This document shows, in pieces, positions 1 to 8,305 of a DNA stretch of 24,051 nt (its first letter is position 1; the number at the start of each line of letters is the position of its first letter). Source of the DNA: Caryophanales bacterium UBA3375 (GTDB lineage Bacteria > Bacillota_I > Bacilli_A > UBA3375). The stretch covers positions 1-24,051 of the forward strand of contig DEQD01000009.1 of assembly GCA_002359095.1 (NCBI GenBank). Reading direction: 5' to 3'. Both the position numbers and the translations under genes were made by a program. Under the pieces are notes generated by a model. The model did no database searches. It was not told the DNA's origin and was given only the letters and a program-made list of their open reading frames with translations.

Positions 1-98
1 TTTCGCTTTTACTTGACAATAAATTTAGGGTTAATTACATCTACTAAAAACCCTTTATTTGTTGTTTTTAATAGTATAAAAATAACCCTATTATTTTT
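1..98. other. Intergenic sequence without a recognised gene
   Basis: This A+T-rich stretch holds no start codon followed by a useful reading frame on either strand. A consensus -35 hexamer TTGACA lies at 13-18 but no good -10 sits at the right distance. The octamer TAGGGTTA at 27-34 has its reverse complement at 83-90, a short inverted repeat of unknown meaning. The stretch probably separates gpi from a neighbour to the left of the window. Confidence 0.5.
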
Positions 99-139
99 AA
101 TAAGAAAAGTAACTACATTTTGTAGTTACTTTTCTTATT
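99..139. terminator. Bidirectional intrinsic terminator after gpi
   Basis: A perfect 19-bp inverted repeat (arms 99-117 and 121-139) is separated by a 3-base loop. Its lower stem is A/T-only, so either strand gives a stem ending in a T-rich run such as TTTTCTT. The minus-strand arm begins inside the gpi stop codon. It would end gpi transcription and could also stop a plus-strand transcript arriving from the left. Confidence 0.85.
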
Positions 140-1418
140 ATTCAGGTTTACCTAATAATTTAAACATACGTTTTTTGTAGTTTTCAACTCCTGGTTGATC
201 AAATGGATTTATTCCTGCTAAGTATCCACTCATTGCTACCGCTTTTTCAAAGAAATAGATTAGCTGACCTAGGTTTTCTTCATCTAACTGATCGATTTCA
301 ATGATCATGTTAGGAACACCTCCATCAACGTGAGCTTCCGCTGTTGCTCTAAATGCACAGTTGTTTGCAAAATTTATCGTTTTACCTGTTAAATAGTTTA
401 ATTGATCTAAGTTTTTTGCATCTTCTTTGATTGTAATATCACTTTGTGGATTTTTAACATCAATAATTGTTTCCATTAAATCACGACGCCCAGATTGAAT
501 GTATTGTCCTACTGAGTGTAAGTCTGTTGAAAAGATTCCAGCAACTGGGAAAATCCCTTGATTATCTTTACCTTCACTTTCAGCAAATAATTGTTTCCAC
601 CATTCAATAAACATTGATAAACTTGGTTCATAACCAACTAACATTTCTGTTGTATATCCTTTTTTGTATAATTGCTGGCGAATTACAGCATATTTATAAG
701 CATCATTTTCATTAATGTTTACATTTTTGTATAATTCTTCTCCTTTAATTGCTCCATTAATTAATGTTTGAATATCAATTCCAGCAGCAGCAATTGGTAA
801 TAATCCTACTGGAGTTAGTACAGAAAATCTACCTCCAACATCATCAGGAACAACAAAGCTTACCCAATTATTAGCATCAGCTTGTGGTTTTAGTGCTCCT
901 TTAGCTTTATCAGTAGTCGCATAAATACGTTCATTAGCACCTTCTCCATATTTTTCTACTAATAAATCTTTAAAGTGTCTAAAAGCTAGAGCTGGTTCTA
1001 ATGTAGTTCCTGATTTAGAAATAACATTAATTGAATAATCTTTATCTTTGATGTAATCTGCTACTTGGTTTAAATATGTTGCTGACATATTTTGACCAAT
1101 AAATATAACCTCTAAACCATTTTTATTAAACGGATTAGTTAATAACTCAATAACTGCACGTGCCCCTAAATAACTACCACCAATTCCAATTACTAATAAT
1201 ACATCACTTTGTTCTCTTATTTTTTTAGCAGCATTGTTAATATCATTAATTAGACTAACATCCATTGTGCTTGCTAAATCTAACCATCCTAAGAAATCAT
1301 TACCTGCACCAGTTTTGTTGTTAATCATATCATTTAATGTATTTACTACTGGTTGCATATTACTTATTTCAGTATCTGTAATAAAATCTTTAACATATTC
1401 TGTATTTAATTTAATCAT
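138..1418 (-). CDS. gpi: Glucose-6-phosphate isomerase
   Basis: Interconverts glucose 6-phosphate and fructose 6-phosphate in the cytosol, at the entry to glycolysis. The 426-residue product has the short length typical of Bacillota isomerases. Visible family motifs are a sugar-phosphate-binding SIS segment (GIGGSYLGA, about residues 78-86), the phosphate loop SKSGTT (134-139), the first PGI signature around GGRFSVLTP (195-203), the catalytic-glutamate region FAESEGKD (278-285), His301 in DLHSVGQ, and the C-terminal signature FDQPGVENYKK (406-416). The ATG at 1416-1418 is preceded by AAGGAG at a good distance. The gene lies downstream of gpmI in the same direction with a hairpin between them, so it may be partly read through from gpmI. 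I saw no strong separate promoter in the 57-base gap. Confidence 0.98.
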   Translation of the reverse strand: MIKLNTEYVKDFITDTEISNMQPVVNTLNDMINNKTGAGNDFLGWLDLASTMDVSLINDINNAAKKIREQSDVLLVIGIGGSYLGARAVIELLTNPFNKNGLEVIFIGQNMSATYLNQVADYIKDKDYSINVISKSGTTLEPALAFRHFKDLLVEKYGEGANERIYATTDKAKGALKPQADANNWVSFVVPDDVGGRFSVLTPVGLLPIAAAGIDIQTLINGAIKGEELYKNVNINENDAYKYAVIRQQLYKKGYTTEMLVGYEPSLSMFIEWWKQLFAESEGKDNQGIFPVAGIFSTDLHSVGQYIQSGRRDLMETIIDVKNPQSDITIKEDAKNLDQLNYLTGKTINFANNCAFRATAEAHVDGGVPNMIIEIDQLDEENLGQLIYFFEKAVAMSGYLAGINPFDQPGVENYKKRMFKLLGKPE

Positions 1419-1438
1419 CTTTCTCCTTCTTCATAACA

Positions 1439-1467
1439 ATTAGGTCTAAATTAATTTTAGACCTAAT
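1439..1467 (-). terminator. Hairpin between gpmI and gpi, probable weak terminator
   Basis: Two 12-base arms (1439-1450 and 1456-1467) are perfectly complementary, with a 5-base loop. On the minus strand the stem is followed by TTGTTATG rather than an unbroken T run, so termination is probably incomplete. Partial read-through from gpmI into gpi is plausible. Confidence 0.6.
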
Positions 1468-1475
1468 TTATTAAA

Positions 1476-3005
1476 TTAATGTTTAATTAAACTTCTACCA
1501 GTCATTTCACTAGGTTGACTAACTCCTAATTCATCTAAAATAGTTGGAGCCAAATCACATAATTTACCATCTTCAACTAATTCTTTAGTATCATCAGTTA
1601 AAATAAATGGTACTAGAGCTGTAGTATGAGCAGTATTTGGACTTCCATCTTCATTTAATACTTTATCACTATTACCGTGGTCTGCTGTAATTAACATACA
1701 TCCACCAAGTGATTCAACAGTTTTATAAATTTCCCCTAAACATGTATCAACTGTTTCAATTGCTTTAATAGTTGGTTCTAACATTCCAGAGTGACCAACC
1801 ATATCAGGGTTAGCAAAGTTTAAGATAACACAATCAGGTGTATTTTCTTTTAATTCTTTAACTAATGCTTCACATACTTGTGGGGCACTCATTTCTGGTT
1901 GTAAGTCATATGTTGCAACTTTTGGTGAATCAATTAAAATACGTTTACATCCAGGTAGTTCTTTTTCAACTCCTCCATCAAAGAAGAATGTAACGTGTGG
2001 ATATTTTTCTGTTTCAGCAATACGTACTTGAGTTAAGTTATTATTAGCTAATACTTCACCTAAAGAGTTTACTATTTTTTCTAAACTAAAGGCAATATCT
2101 CCAATTACATCATCACTAAATTTCATCATTTGTACAAATGTTAAGTTTTCTGGACGATAACTTGGTTTAAAGATTGGACTTTCAGGTTTTGGATCATAAT
2201 TTGGATTAGTTAACACTCCTGATAATTGAATTGCACGATCTGGTCTAAAGTTAGCAAAGATTACACTATCGTTATCCATAATTTTTTGTTTAACATTTTT
2301 GTTAACAGCTGGTACGATAAATTCATCATAGATACCTTCTTTGTATTGAGAATTAATATAAGCATCAGCATCTTCAAATTCATTACCTTCTGCACACACA
2401 ATAGCATTATATGCTAATTCTACACGGTCCCAACGTTTATCACGATCCATTGCATAATAACGTCCACTAATTGTTGCAATTTCACCTACACCAATTTCGT
2501 TAATTGCTTCTTGTAATTCGTGGATATAAGTTAAACATGTTTGTGGTCCTACATCACGACCATCAGTAATAACATGAACAAATACGTTTTCAACATTATT
2601 ACGTTTAGCCATTTCAAGTAAAGCAATAATATGTTTAATGTGAGCATGCACTCCACCATCAGATAATAATCCTAAAATATGTAAGTTATGATCTTTAGCA
2701 TTGTTCATTGCTTTTTTCATTACTTCATTATCATAGAATGTTTCTTCATCAATTACTTTATTAAGTAAAGCAAGTGATTGATAAACAATACGTCCTGCTC
2801 CAATATTTAAGTGTCCTACTTCTGAATTACCCATTTGTCCTGTTGGTAATCCTACATTTTCTCCATCTGCATGTAATAACATATGTGGATATTTATTCCA
2901 TAACATATCAAAGTTAGGTTTATTTGCTTGAGCAACTGCGTTACCATATGTTTCTTCACGCATACCCATACCATCTAATATACATAAAACTACTGGTTTT
3001 TTCAT
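1476..3005 (-). CDS. gpmI: 2,3-bisphosphoglycerate-independent phosphoglycerate mutase
   Basis: Converts 3-phosphoglycerate to 2-phosphoglycerate through a phosphoserine intermediate; metal-dependent and cytosolic. The 509-residue length is normal. It belongs to the alkaline-phosphatase superfamily: metal-binding Asp11 is in LDGMG, and the nucleophile is Ser61 in GQMGNSEVGHLNIGAGR. Other family motifs are HVITDGRDVGP, TISGRYYAMDRDKRWDR, NFANPDMVGHSG and the late metal-binding ITADHGNSD. The ATG at 3003-3005 has AGGAG six bases upstream and a short leader from the promoter at 3026-3054. The gene often sits with other lower-glycolysis genes (pgk, tpi, eno); here it is paired only with gpi. Confidence 0.98.
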   Translation of the reverse strand: MKKPVVLCILDGMGMREETYGNAVAQANKPNFDMLWNKYPHMLLHADGENVGLPTGQMGNSEVGHLNIGAGRIVYQSLALLNKVIDEETFYDNEVMKKAMNNAKDHNLHILGLLSDGGVHAHIKHIIALLEMAKRNNVENVFVHVITDGRDVGPQTCLTYIHELQEAINEIGVGEIATISGRYYAMDRDKRWDRVELAYNAIVCAEGNEFEDADAYINSQYKEGIYDEFIVPAVNKNVKQKIMDNDSVIFANFRPDRAIQLSGVLTNPNYDPKPESPIFKPSYRPENLTFVQMMKFSDDVIGDIAFSLEKIVNSLGEVLANNNLTQVRIAETEKYPHVTFFFDGGVEKELPGCKRILIDSPKVATYDLQPEMSAPQVCEALVKELKENTPDCVILNFANPDMVGHSGMLEPTIKAIETVDTCLGEIYKTVESLGGCMLITADHGNSDKVLNEDGSPNTAHTTALVPFILTDDTKELVEDGKLCDLAPTILDELGVSQPSEMTGRSLIKH

Positions 3006-3025
3006 TTTTACTCCTATTCACTTCT

Positions 3026-3054
3026 ATTATACCACTTTCAAACATTTAAAACAA
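3026..3054 (-). promoter_or_regulatory. Promoter of gpmI
   Basis: On the minus strand TTGTTT (3049-3054) is separated by 17 bases from a perfect TATAAT (3026-3031). The -10 carries a TGG extension (TGn-TATAAT). Transcription would start near 3019, giving a leader of about 14 bases before the ATG. The -35 falls inside the hairpin at 3047-3065 that follows the upstream gene. Confidence 0.8.
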
Positions 3055-3065
3055 TACTTGTTTTA
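3047..3065 (-). terminator. A/T-rich hairpin over the stop codon of the glucosaminidase gene
   Basis: Arms of eight bases (3047-3054 and 3058-3065) pair perfectly around a 3-base loop. On the minus strand the stem ends in TTGTTTTA. It holds only one G:C pair, so as a terminator it would be weak. It overlaps the gpmI -35, so long-operon transcripts may run into gpmI. Confidence 0.35.
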
Positions 3066-6000
3066 TTCCTCTTCTCTTTTTGTTGTTACAACTTGAGAAG
3101 TTTTAGGGACTATCTTAATTTCTATTGATTCAACACGTAAACTTTTACCTTGTGTACCTGACATTTGACCATTAGAAACCCAATTTTGCCATCCAATTCC
3201 TTGAATATGTGTTCTATAAACTACATCATAGTATCTAGCTTGAGACCCAGTTAAATTAATCTTAATACCTTCTATTCTAAGACATCTTCCTGTTGTACCT
3301 GAAGTTTGACCATTACTTACTGGGTTTTGCCAACCAATATTTTGTACATGCGATTGATAACTAATTCCTAATCCATTAATTTTAGTTTTTAACTCGATTG
3401 CTTCAAGTTGTAATGATCTTCCTGTTTTTCCTGCTTGTTGTAAATCAGTTGATTTTTTCCAACCAATATTTTGTTGGTGAGAATTTACACTAAGCATTTC
3501 TCCAAATGCAGGAGCATTATAAACTCCACTAACACTACTATTAGTTCCTTGTACTGAAATTGCAGTACCTAAAATAGCTTTACTTACACCTATACTTCCT
3601 GATGTATTAAAATCTGAGTTATAAGCACCCCAACCTGCATCTTCTACGTTAGTTTTATAATATAAGTTAAATGTTTTATCTAATTGACCTGTAAGCTTCA
3701 TACGCATAGCTTCTAGTCTTAGTGATTTACCTACAGTACCAATTATTTCACCATTACCTACGCTATTAACCCATCCTTTACCTTCAATGTGAGCTTGAGA
3801 TAAAATATCTCCTGATACAGTTGAAGGTTTAAAGATTCTAATTGCTTCTAATCTGAATCCTTTTGGTGAAGGAATTTGAGTTCCATCAACACTTAAAGGT
3901 GCTGACCATCCAACTCCAGCATAGTGTGTTTGGTATAAGAAATCGTTTGAAATATAACTATCTCCTGCTCTTCCTGGACTTGTACCTTTTTTACATAATT
4001 GTACTTTAATAGCATAAATCGGTTTACTATAACCTATACTTCCTGCTATTTGTCCATTCCAAGCCCAACCTAGCCATCCTTCATCTTTTACATATACTTT
4101 ATAGAATAATTCATATTTATCTGAAATATTATCTTCTAAATCAATTTGAATAGCTTCTATCGCATTAGCTCTATCACTTCCAGCTACTTGGCTATTAGAT
4201 TTTTGATCTTGCCAACCTTCATTAGACAGATGTACTCGATATTTAATACTATTACCTACATTACTTTTTAATCTAAATCCAGTTAAAGGATTATTGTAAT
4301 TTTCTTCCCCACTAACTACAGCATTATCTACTGCTCCTAACCAAGTACCATTACTATCTCTTGATTCATAAGCAATAACACCATTAAGATCGTTTAAACT
4401 AGCTTTTTTACTACCCGGCATTACATAGTTAGAGTGATTTAAAATAGTTACACTACCTGTTGTAATATATCCTTGTTGTTTCTTATGGTCTCCATATTCA
4501 ACAACAAAGCTACAAGCACCTGTTGGTACTGTTACTCTTGTATTGCTAGGACCTTCATAATTAGGGAAACTTCCTCTTTTAGCTGCATAATACCCCATTG
4601 TTTGCGTATTACCATTATTTGCTGGAGTATCTAATTGAATTTGATAAGAACTATAACTTTTGCCTGTTATAATTGTTGGAATTGCACCACCATTAATAGC
4701 TTGTTGGCGATAAGGTTTTATATTTCCATACATATCCGTAATTGGACGATTACTTTGAAGGGAATTTTCTACATAAATTTGAGTTGGTTGGACTAATCCT
4801 ATTGAGAATTTATTGTTATCTCTACCACCTAAATAATTATCAATATCACGCATGTGATTAGCTACTTTAAGCCCCCAGTTAGGGTCAGAAGCATAGTATA
4901 CATTCATACCACTAATTTTATTTCCTGGGTGTGAACCATAATAACGGTAATCTAGAGCATCAGCCCATTCTCCACTAAGAAAGTATGCTTGAGCTGCAGC
5001 TCCATCATAAGCAGTGTTAAATCCTACGATTTGGCATGCTTTATCAGGATCAGCATCAAATGCTCCACGTCCAAAGAAGTTATTACATCTACGAGCAAAT
5101 GTTGAAGTACCATAAGCACTTTCATGATTTGCCATTGCAAATAATAATAATGGATTTACCCCTTTTTTGTTACCACCATCAATAAAACCTGCAGTACCAT
5201 TGTAATATTGAGAATTTGTTTTACCTTTAGCTCTTAAAAAAGATTGAAACTGTTGCGCTGTATATTCAGTAGTTGCACGCATTGGAAGATTTTGAAAATA
5301 ATCAAAGTTACTTCTAACTTCACCTGTTGCTAAGTTTTGATAAGTATTATCAACACCTGCTACATATTTTTGATTAGCAACAGCCCAACTAGGAGCAGTT
5401 CCCAAATTAAATACACTATATTCACTACTAGTTAAAGGATCATTAGCTTCATATAAATTCCATATCCCATTTTCATTTACATAATAACTTCTAGCTTTAA
5501 CTAACTCACTTGGAATAATTTGAATATTATTAACATCAACATATCCTTCTAATCCACCAATCACTACTTTAGCAATATAACTTCCATCTTTAACGATAGT
5601 TTCTAAATATAAACCATCATAAGCAGCTCCACTAATTGGAATTTGATTTTCACGATTAATACAATCATCAACAGATTTATAAAATGGAACTAATGTATTA
5701 CTTCCCCCTAAAGTAGAAAAGACTGTAGGTTCACTTTTAACTATTTTACCATTAATAATTTCTATACCTTCTTCATTTAATGTAGCACTTCTACCATTAG
5801 TATTAATTCTTAATTCTTGATTACCGGCATTATTTTTACCTTCACTATGAGAATTACTCATCTCATCAGTATTTTCATTATATGTATCTCTAGAAGTTTG
5901 TTGATAATCTTGATACACTACTTCAAAATTATTAACTTCTTCTTGACTTTCAACTTCACCATTTTCCTCAACTAAAGGAAGTCGTTTATCTTCATCTGTA

Positions 6001-6188
6001 ACTAATGAATCTTCTTCATTAGTTTCACTCTCTTCACTAGTAGTAGTTTCACTACTACTTTCACTTTCTTGATTTACTACAACTTCATTTTGAGTTAGTA
6101 CTTCATCAGCTTTAGCTGATATACCAGTGAGTACTGGTAGTGGTAATAACATTACTACTACCATAATTTGTTTTAATAATTTTTTCAC
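3063..6188 (-). CDS. Secreted endo-beta-N-acetylglucosaminidase with nine ChW repeats
   Basis: A 1041-residue cell-wall hydrolase predicted to cut the glycan strand of peptidoglycan. The signal peptide (about 1-27) ends ISAKA, with cleavage before DEV. Residues 38-120 form a Ser/Thr/Glu-rich low-complexity linker. Residues about 150-300 look like beta-rich, SH3-like material, followed by a glucosaminidase domain (about 305-460) with the catalytic-glutamate motif NHESAYGTS (Glu356). Residues 461-600 are unassigned, and nine ChW repeats (Trp616 to Trp1000) end the protein. There is no LPXTG-type motif with membrane anchor at the C-terminus, so wall attachment should be through the repeats. The start is a GTG (6186-6188) five bases after GGAG. 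An ATG two bases earlier is followed at once by TGA and cannot be the start. It is the last gene of the long operon, 15 bases after the sortase gene. Confidence 0.92.
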   Translation of the reverse strand: MKKLLKQIMVVVMLLPLPVLTGISAKADEVLTQNEVVVNQESESSSETTTSEESETNEEDSLVTDEDKRLPLVEENGEVESQEEVNNFEVVYQDYQQTSRDTYNENTDEMSNSHSEGKNNAGNQELRINTNGRSATLNEEGIEIINGKIVKSEPTVFSTLGGSNTLVPFYKSVDDCINRENQIPISGAAYDGLYLETIVKDGSYIAKVVIGGLEGYVDVNNIQIIPSELVKARSYYVNENGIWNLYEANDPLTSSEYSVFNLGTAPSWAVANQKYVAGVDNTYQNLATGEVRSNFDYFQNLPMRATTEYTAQQFQSFLRAKGKTNSQYYNGTAGFIDGGNKKGVNPLLLFAMANHESAYGTSTFARRCNNFFGRGAFDADPDKACQIVGFNTAYDGAAAQAYFLSGEWADALDYRYYGSHPGNKISGMNVYYASDPNWGLKVANHMRDIDNYLGGRDNNKFSIGLVQPTQIYVENSLQSNRPITDMYGNIKPYRQQAINGGAIPTIITGKSYSSYQIQLDTPANNGNTQTMGYYAAKRGSFPNYEGPSNTRVTVPTGACSFVVEYGDHKKQQGYITTGSVTILNHSNYVMPGSKKASLNDLNGVIAYESRDSNGTWLGAVDNAVVSGEENYNNPLTGFRLKSNVGNSIKYRVHLSNEGWQDQKSNSQVAGSDRANAIEAIQIDLEDNISDKYELFYKVYVKDEGWLGWAWNGQIAGSIGYSKPIYAIKVQLCKKGTSPGRAGDSYISNDFLYQTHYAGVGWSAPLSVDGTQIPSPKGFRLEAIRIFKPSTVSGDILSQAHIEGKGWVNSVGNGEIIGTVGKSLRLEAMRMKLTGQLDKTFNLYYKTNVEDAGWGAYNSDFNTSGSIGVSKAILGTAISVQGTNSSVSGVYNAPAFGEMLSVNSHQQNIGWKKSTDLQQAGKTGRSLQLEAIELKTKINGLGISYQSHVQNIGWQNPVSNGQTSGTTGRCLRIEGIKINLTGSQARYYDVVYRTHIQGIGWQNWVSNGQMSGTQGKSLRVESIEIKIVPKTSQVVTTKREEE
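3111..4382 (-). repeat. Nine protein-level ChW repeats in three triplets
   Basis: The segment encodes residues 603-1026 of the glucosaminidase. Each unit has a tyrosine/histidine strand, a conserved G-W, a Gly-containing strand and a closing hydrophobic strand (for example VSNGQMSGTQGKSLRVESI). Conserved tryptophans fall at 616, 659, 705, 761, 806, 853, 910, 953 and 1000. The first repeat is the most degenerate (GTW instead of GW). In the ChW family (Clostridial hydrophobic with conserved W) such repeats are thought to bind cell-surface material. Confidence 0.85.
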
Positions 6189-6203
6189 ATTTACTCCATT
6201 CCA

Positions 6204-6968
6204 TTATTCTAAATTAACTCTAACTTCACCTTCATATGGTACTAATTTAGCTGATACCGTAATACGATTAGGTGAATTTAATCCATAAGCTAAATCACAT
6301 GTTGATAGTGTTACCATCTTATCACCTAGGTTAAATGGTACTTGGCTACTAAGTACTGCCGTAGAACGTATACTATCTACTAAATCAACTACTTGTTGTT
6401 CATTGTAAAACTCGGTAGTATAAACATTGTCTCCATCAAGTAGTTTGTTTACACTTAGTACTTGTGCTTCAAAATTACCATTAGGTGTTAAAATATAAAA
6501 GTTTGGATTTTCATTAAAGAATTGTGGATCACAAAATCTAGTAAGTCTTGAAAACATCCCTTTATTACCTGCTACATTATGTCCATATACTAGCGTGTTA
6601 TAGTCACTAAAATCAGGATTAGCTCGATAATCCATAAAGATTGAACCAAACTTATTACTTTCACCTGTTGCTGTATGGTATAAGTAATAATCATTATCAT
6701 CTCCTTGTAGGATAGGATAATTGATTGGTGTATTAGGTATAGCAATCCAAGCAACAATATCTTCATTTATTTTCTTTAACTCTTCCCAATTAGGATTGAT
6801 TAAATCATCTTGCACAACAAGTTGATTAAGTTCATTTTTTAATTTCCATTGTTGATACATCACATATAATTCTTTTGCTAATAATCCAGAAGATATAATA
6901 ATGATAATTATTAATATCCAACTAATAATTCGATTTAATAATGATGGTTTTTTCTTTTTCTTAGCCAT
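6204..6968 (-). CDS. srtB: Class B sortase
   Basis: A membrane-anchored cysteine transpeptidase that cleaves a sorting motif on secreted proteins and joins them to cell-wall peptides. Counting from the chosen ATG there are 254 residues: a Lys-rich N-terminus, one membrane segment (about 15-35), then the sortase barrel outside the cell. The catalytic set is visible: His130 in VYGHN, Cys224 in TLSTC, Arg235 in SPNRI. The TLSTC and NRITVSAKL context matches class B. A frame-open TTG lies five codons upstream, but GGAGG is placed for the ATG at 6966-6968, so I use the ATG. That start overlaps the end of the MATE gene by eight bases (ATGGCTAA). No protein in the window has a recognisable class B sorting signal, so its substrate is probably elsewhere. 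Confidence 0.92.
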   Translation of the reverse strand: MAKKKKKPSLLNRIISWILIIIIIISSGLLAKELYVMYQQWKLKNELNQLVVQDDLINPNWEELKKINEDIVAWIAIPNTPINYPILQGDDNDYYLYHTATGESNKFGSIFMDYRANPDFSDYNTLVYGHNVAGNKGMFSRLTRFCDPQFFNENPNFYILTPNGNFEAQVLSVNKLLDGDNVYTTEFYNEQQVVDLVDSIRSTAVLSSQVPFNLGDKMVTLSTCDLAYGLNSPNRITVSAKLVPYEGEVRVNLE

Positions 6969-8304
6969 GAACTTTACCTCCAAATTTTATATTAGCTAAT
7001 TTCTTTTTCATCAAGAATATAGAAACTAATAATGTTAATGTTTCAGCAAATGGTACTGCTAAAAATACTCCTGTTAAACCAAACATCTTAGGCAAAATAA
7101 ACATAAACATTCCTAAGAACACAAATGTTCTAAGTATCGCTATAGTAATTGAACTTTTTGCATCACTAATACCTGTAAACATCATTGAGGCAAAGAAGTT
7201 AAATCCCATTGCTAAAAATCCCCATGCATAAATACTAAATCCATTAGTAGCAATTAAAAATTCTTCACTACTACTATCTAGATAAGAACCAATAATTTGA
7301 TTTTTAAAGATTAAGGCACCAAATACCATAATTGCTGATACACTTATAACTATTTTGACAGATTTTTTAATTACACTTAGTAATTGTTCTTGGTTCTGTT
7401 CTCCATATTTATAACTTATAATTGGTAATACCCCAATACTATAACCAATAAATAGTGATACTAATAAGAATTGGATTTGAACAATTACTCCCATAGCATT
7501 AACTCCAACTTCACCAACTAGTGATAAGATAATAAAGTTAGTAAATACTACTGTTACTGCTTGTGAGATATTAGCAATAAATTCACTACTACCATTATAG
7601 AATCCACAAAATAGATTTTTCCAATCAAATTCAGGTTTTCCAAAACAAATATTATTTTCTCTTCTAATTAAGAAATAGATAATACTAGCTAAAGATGGAA
7701 ATAAATAACCAATTCCTGTAGCAAGGGCTGCTCCACTTATTCCCATATTCATTTTTACTAAGAATACGTAATCTAGGATAGCATTAATTACTCCTCCGAT
7801 TACGGTAAAAAGAAAGGCAAAACTAGGACGAGAAGCAGTTATAAAAAATACTTGTCTAAAATCTTGTAAGAATAAAAATGGAATAAAAAATATTATAACG
7901 GTAAAATATCTTTTAGCTATTGGTAATAATAAATCATTAGCACCTATTAAATGGAGAATTTGATCTTGAAAGATAAAACATATAAGTGATATAATTATTC
8001 CTACGATAGTAGCAATAATATATATCGTTGTTAACATACTATTAGCTTTATCTTGTTTTCCTTCTCCCATGTATTTTGAAATTATACTATTAATACCTGT
8101 AGAAAACATAAATGATAAAGCTAGAATTGCACTAATTACTGGCATAACAATATTTAGAGCTGCCATCGCATTATCTTCTCCAAAGTTAGAGATAAACATT
8201 CCATCTACTGCTGTATATGATGCTAAAAACACCATCATCAGCATACTTGATATTGAGAACTTAATTAAACCTATTGTAGTAAAGTTCTTATTAAGACTCG
8301 TCAT
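6961..8304 (-). CDS. MATE family efflux transporter (second of a tandem pair)
   Basis: A 447-residue integral membrane protein with about 12 hydrophobic helices, probably exporting drugs or metabolites by cation antiport. The N-terminal half shows a MATE-like arrangement: an early helix with SYTAVDGMFISNFGEDNAMAALN (about residues 29-51), then FSTGINSIISKYMGEGKQDKAN. The second half repeats this pattern, as the internal duplication of the family predicts. The ATG is one base after the stop of the first MATE gene, with AAGGAG inside the end of that gene, so the two are probably translated together. The substrate cannot be read from sequence. Confidence 0.9.
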   Translation of the reverse strand: MTSLNKNFTTIGLIKFSISSMLMMVFLASYTAVDGMFISNFGEDNAMAALNIVMPVISAILALSFMFSTGINSIISKYMGEGKQDKANSMLTTIYIIATIVGIIISLICFIFQDQILHLIGANDLLLPIAKRYFTVIIFFIPFLFLQDFRQVFFITASRPSFAFLFTVIGGVINAILDYVFLVKMNMGISGAALATGIGYLFPSLASIIYFLIRRENNICFGKPEFDWKNLFCGFYNGSSEFIANISQAVTVVFTNFIILSLVGEVGVNAMGVIVQIQFLLVSLFIGYSIGVLPIISYKYGEQNQEQLLSVIKKSVKIVISVSAIMVFGALIFKNQIIGSYLDSSSEEFLIATNGFSIYAWGFLAMGFNFFASMMFTGISDAKSSITIAILRTFVFLGMFMFILPKMFGLTGVFLAVPFAETLTLLVSIFLMKKKLANIKFGGKVHG

Positions 8305-8305
8305 A

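Noticed and set aside
13..45. A possible plus-strand promoter (TTGACA at 13-18) that would make a short RNA ending at the hairpin at 99-139
   Set aside because: No acceptable -10 lies 16-18 bases downstream, and the inverted octamers nearby are only partly inside the would-be transcript.
1234..1443. Open frame of 69 codons on the plus strand
   Set aside because: It lies opposite gpi, has no convincing ribosome site and is a shadow of the real gene. The same applies to the plus-strand frames opposite gpmI, uvrA, tkt and the MATE gene, and to the minus-strand frame opposite the exchanger.
3063..6188. The glucosaminidase as a phage endolysin or mobile-element gene
   Set aside because: It has a signal peptide and ChW repeats, no phage genes surround it and its base composition matches its neighbours.
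6969..6983. Longer sortase start at an in-frame TTG
   Set aside because: GGAGG overlaps this start and is correctly spaced for the ATG at 6966-6968 instead.
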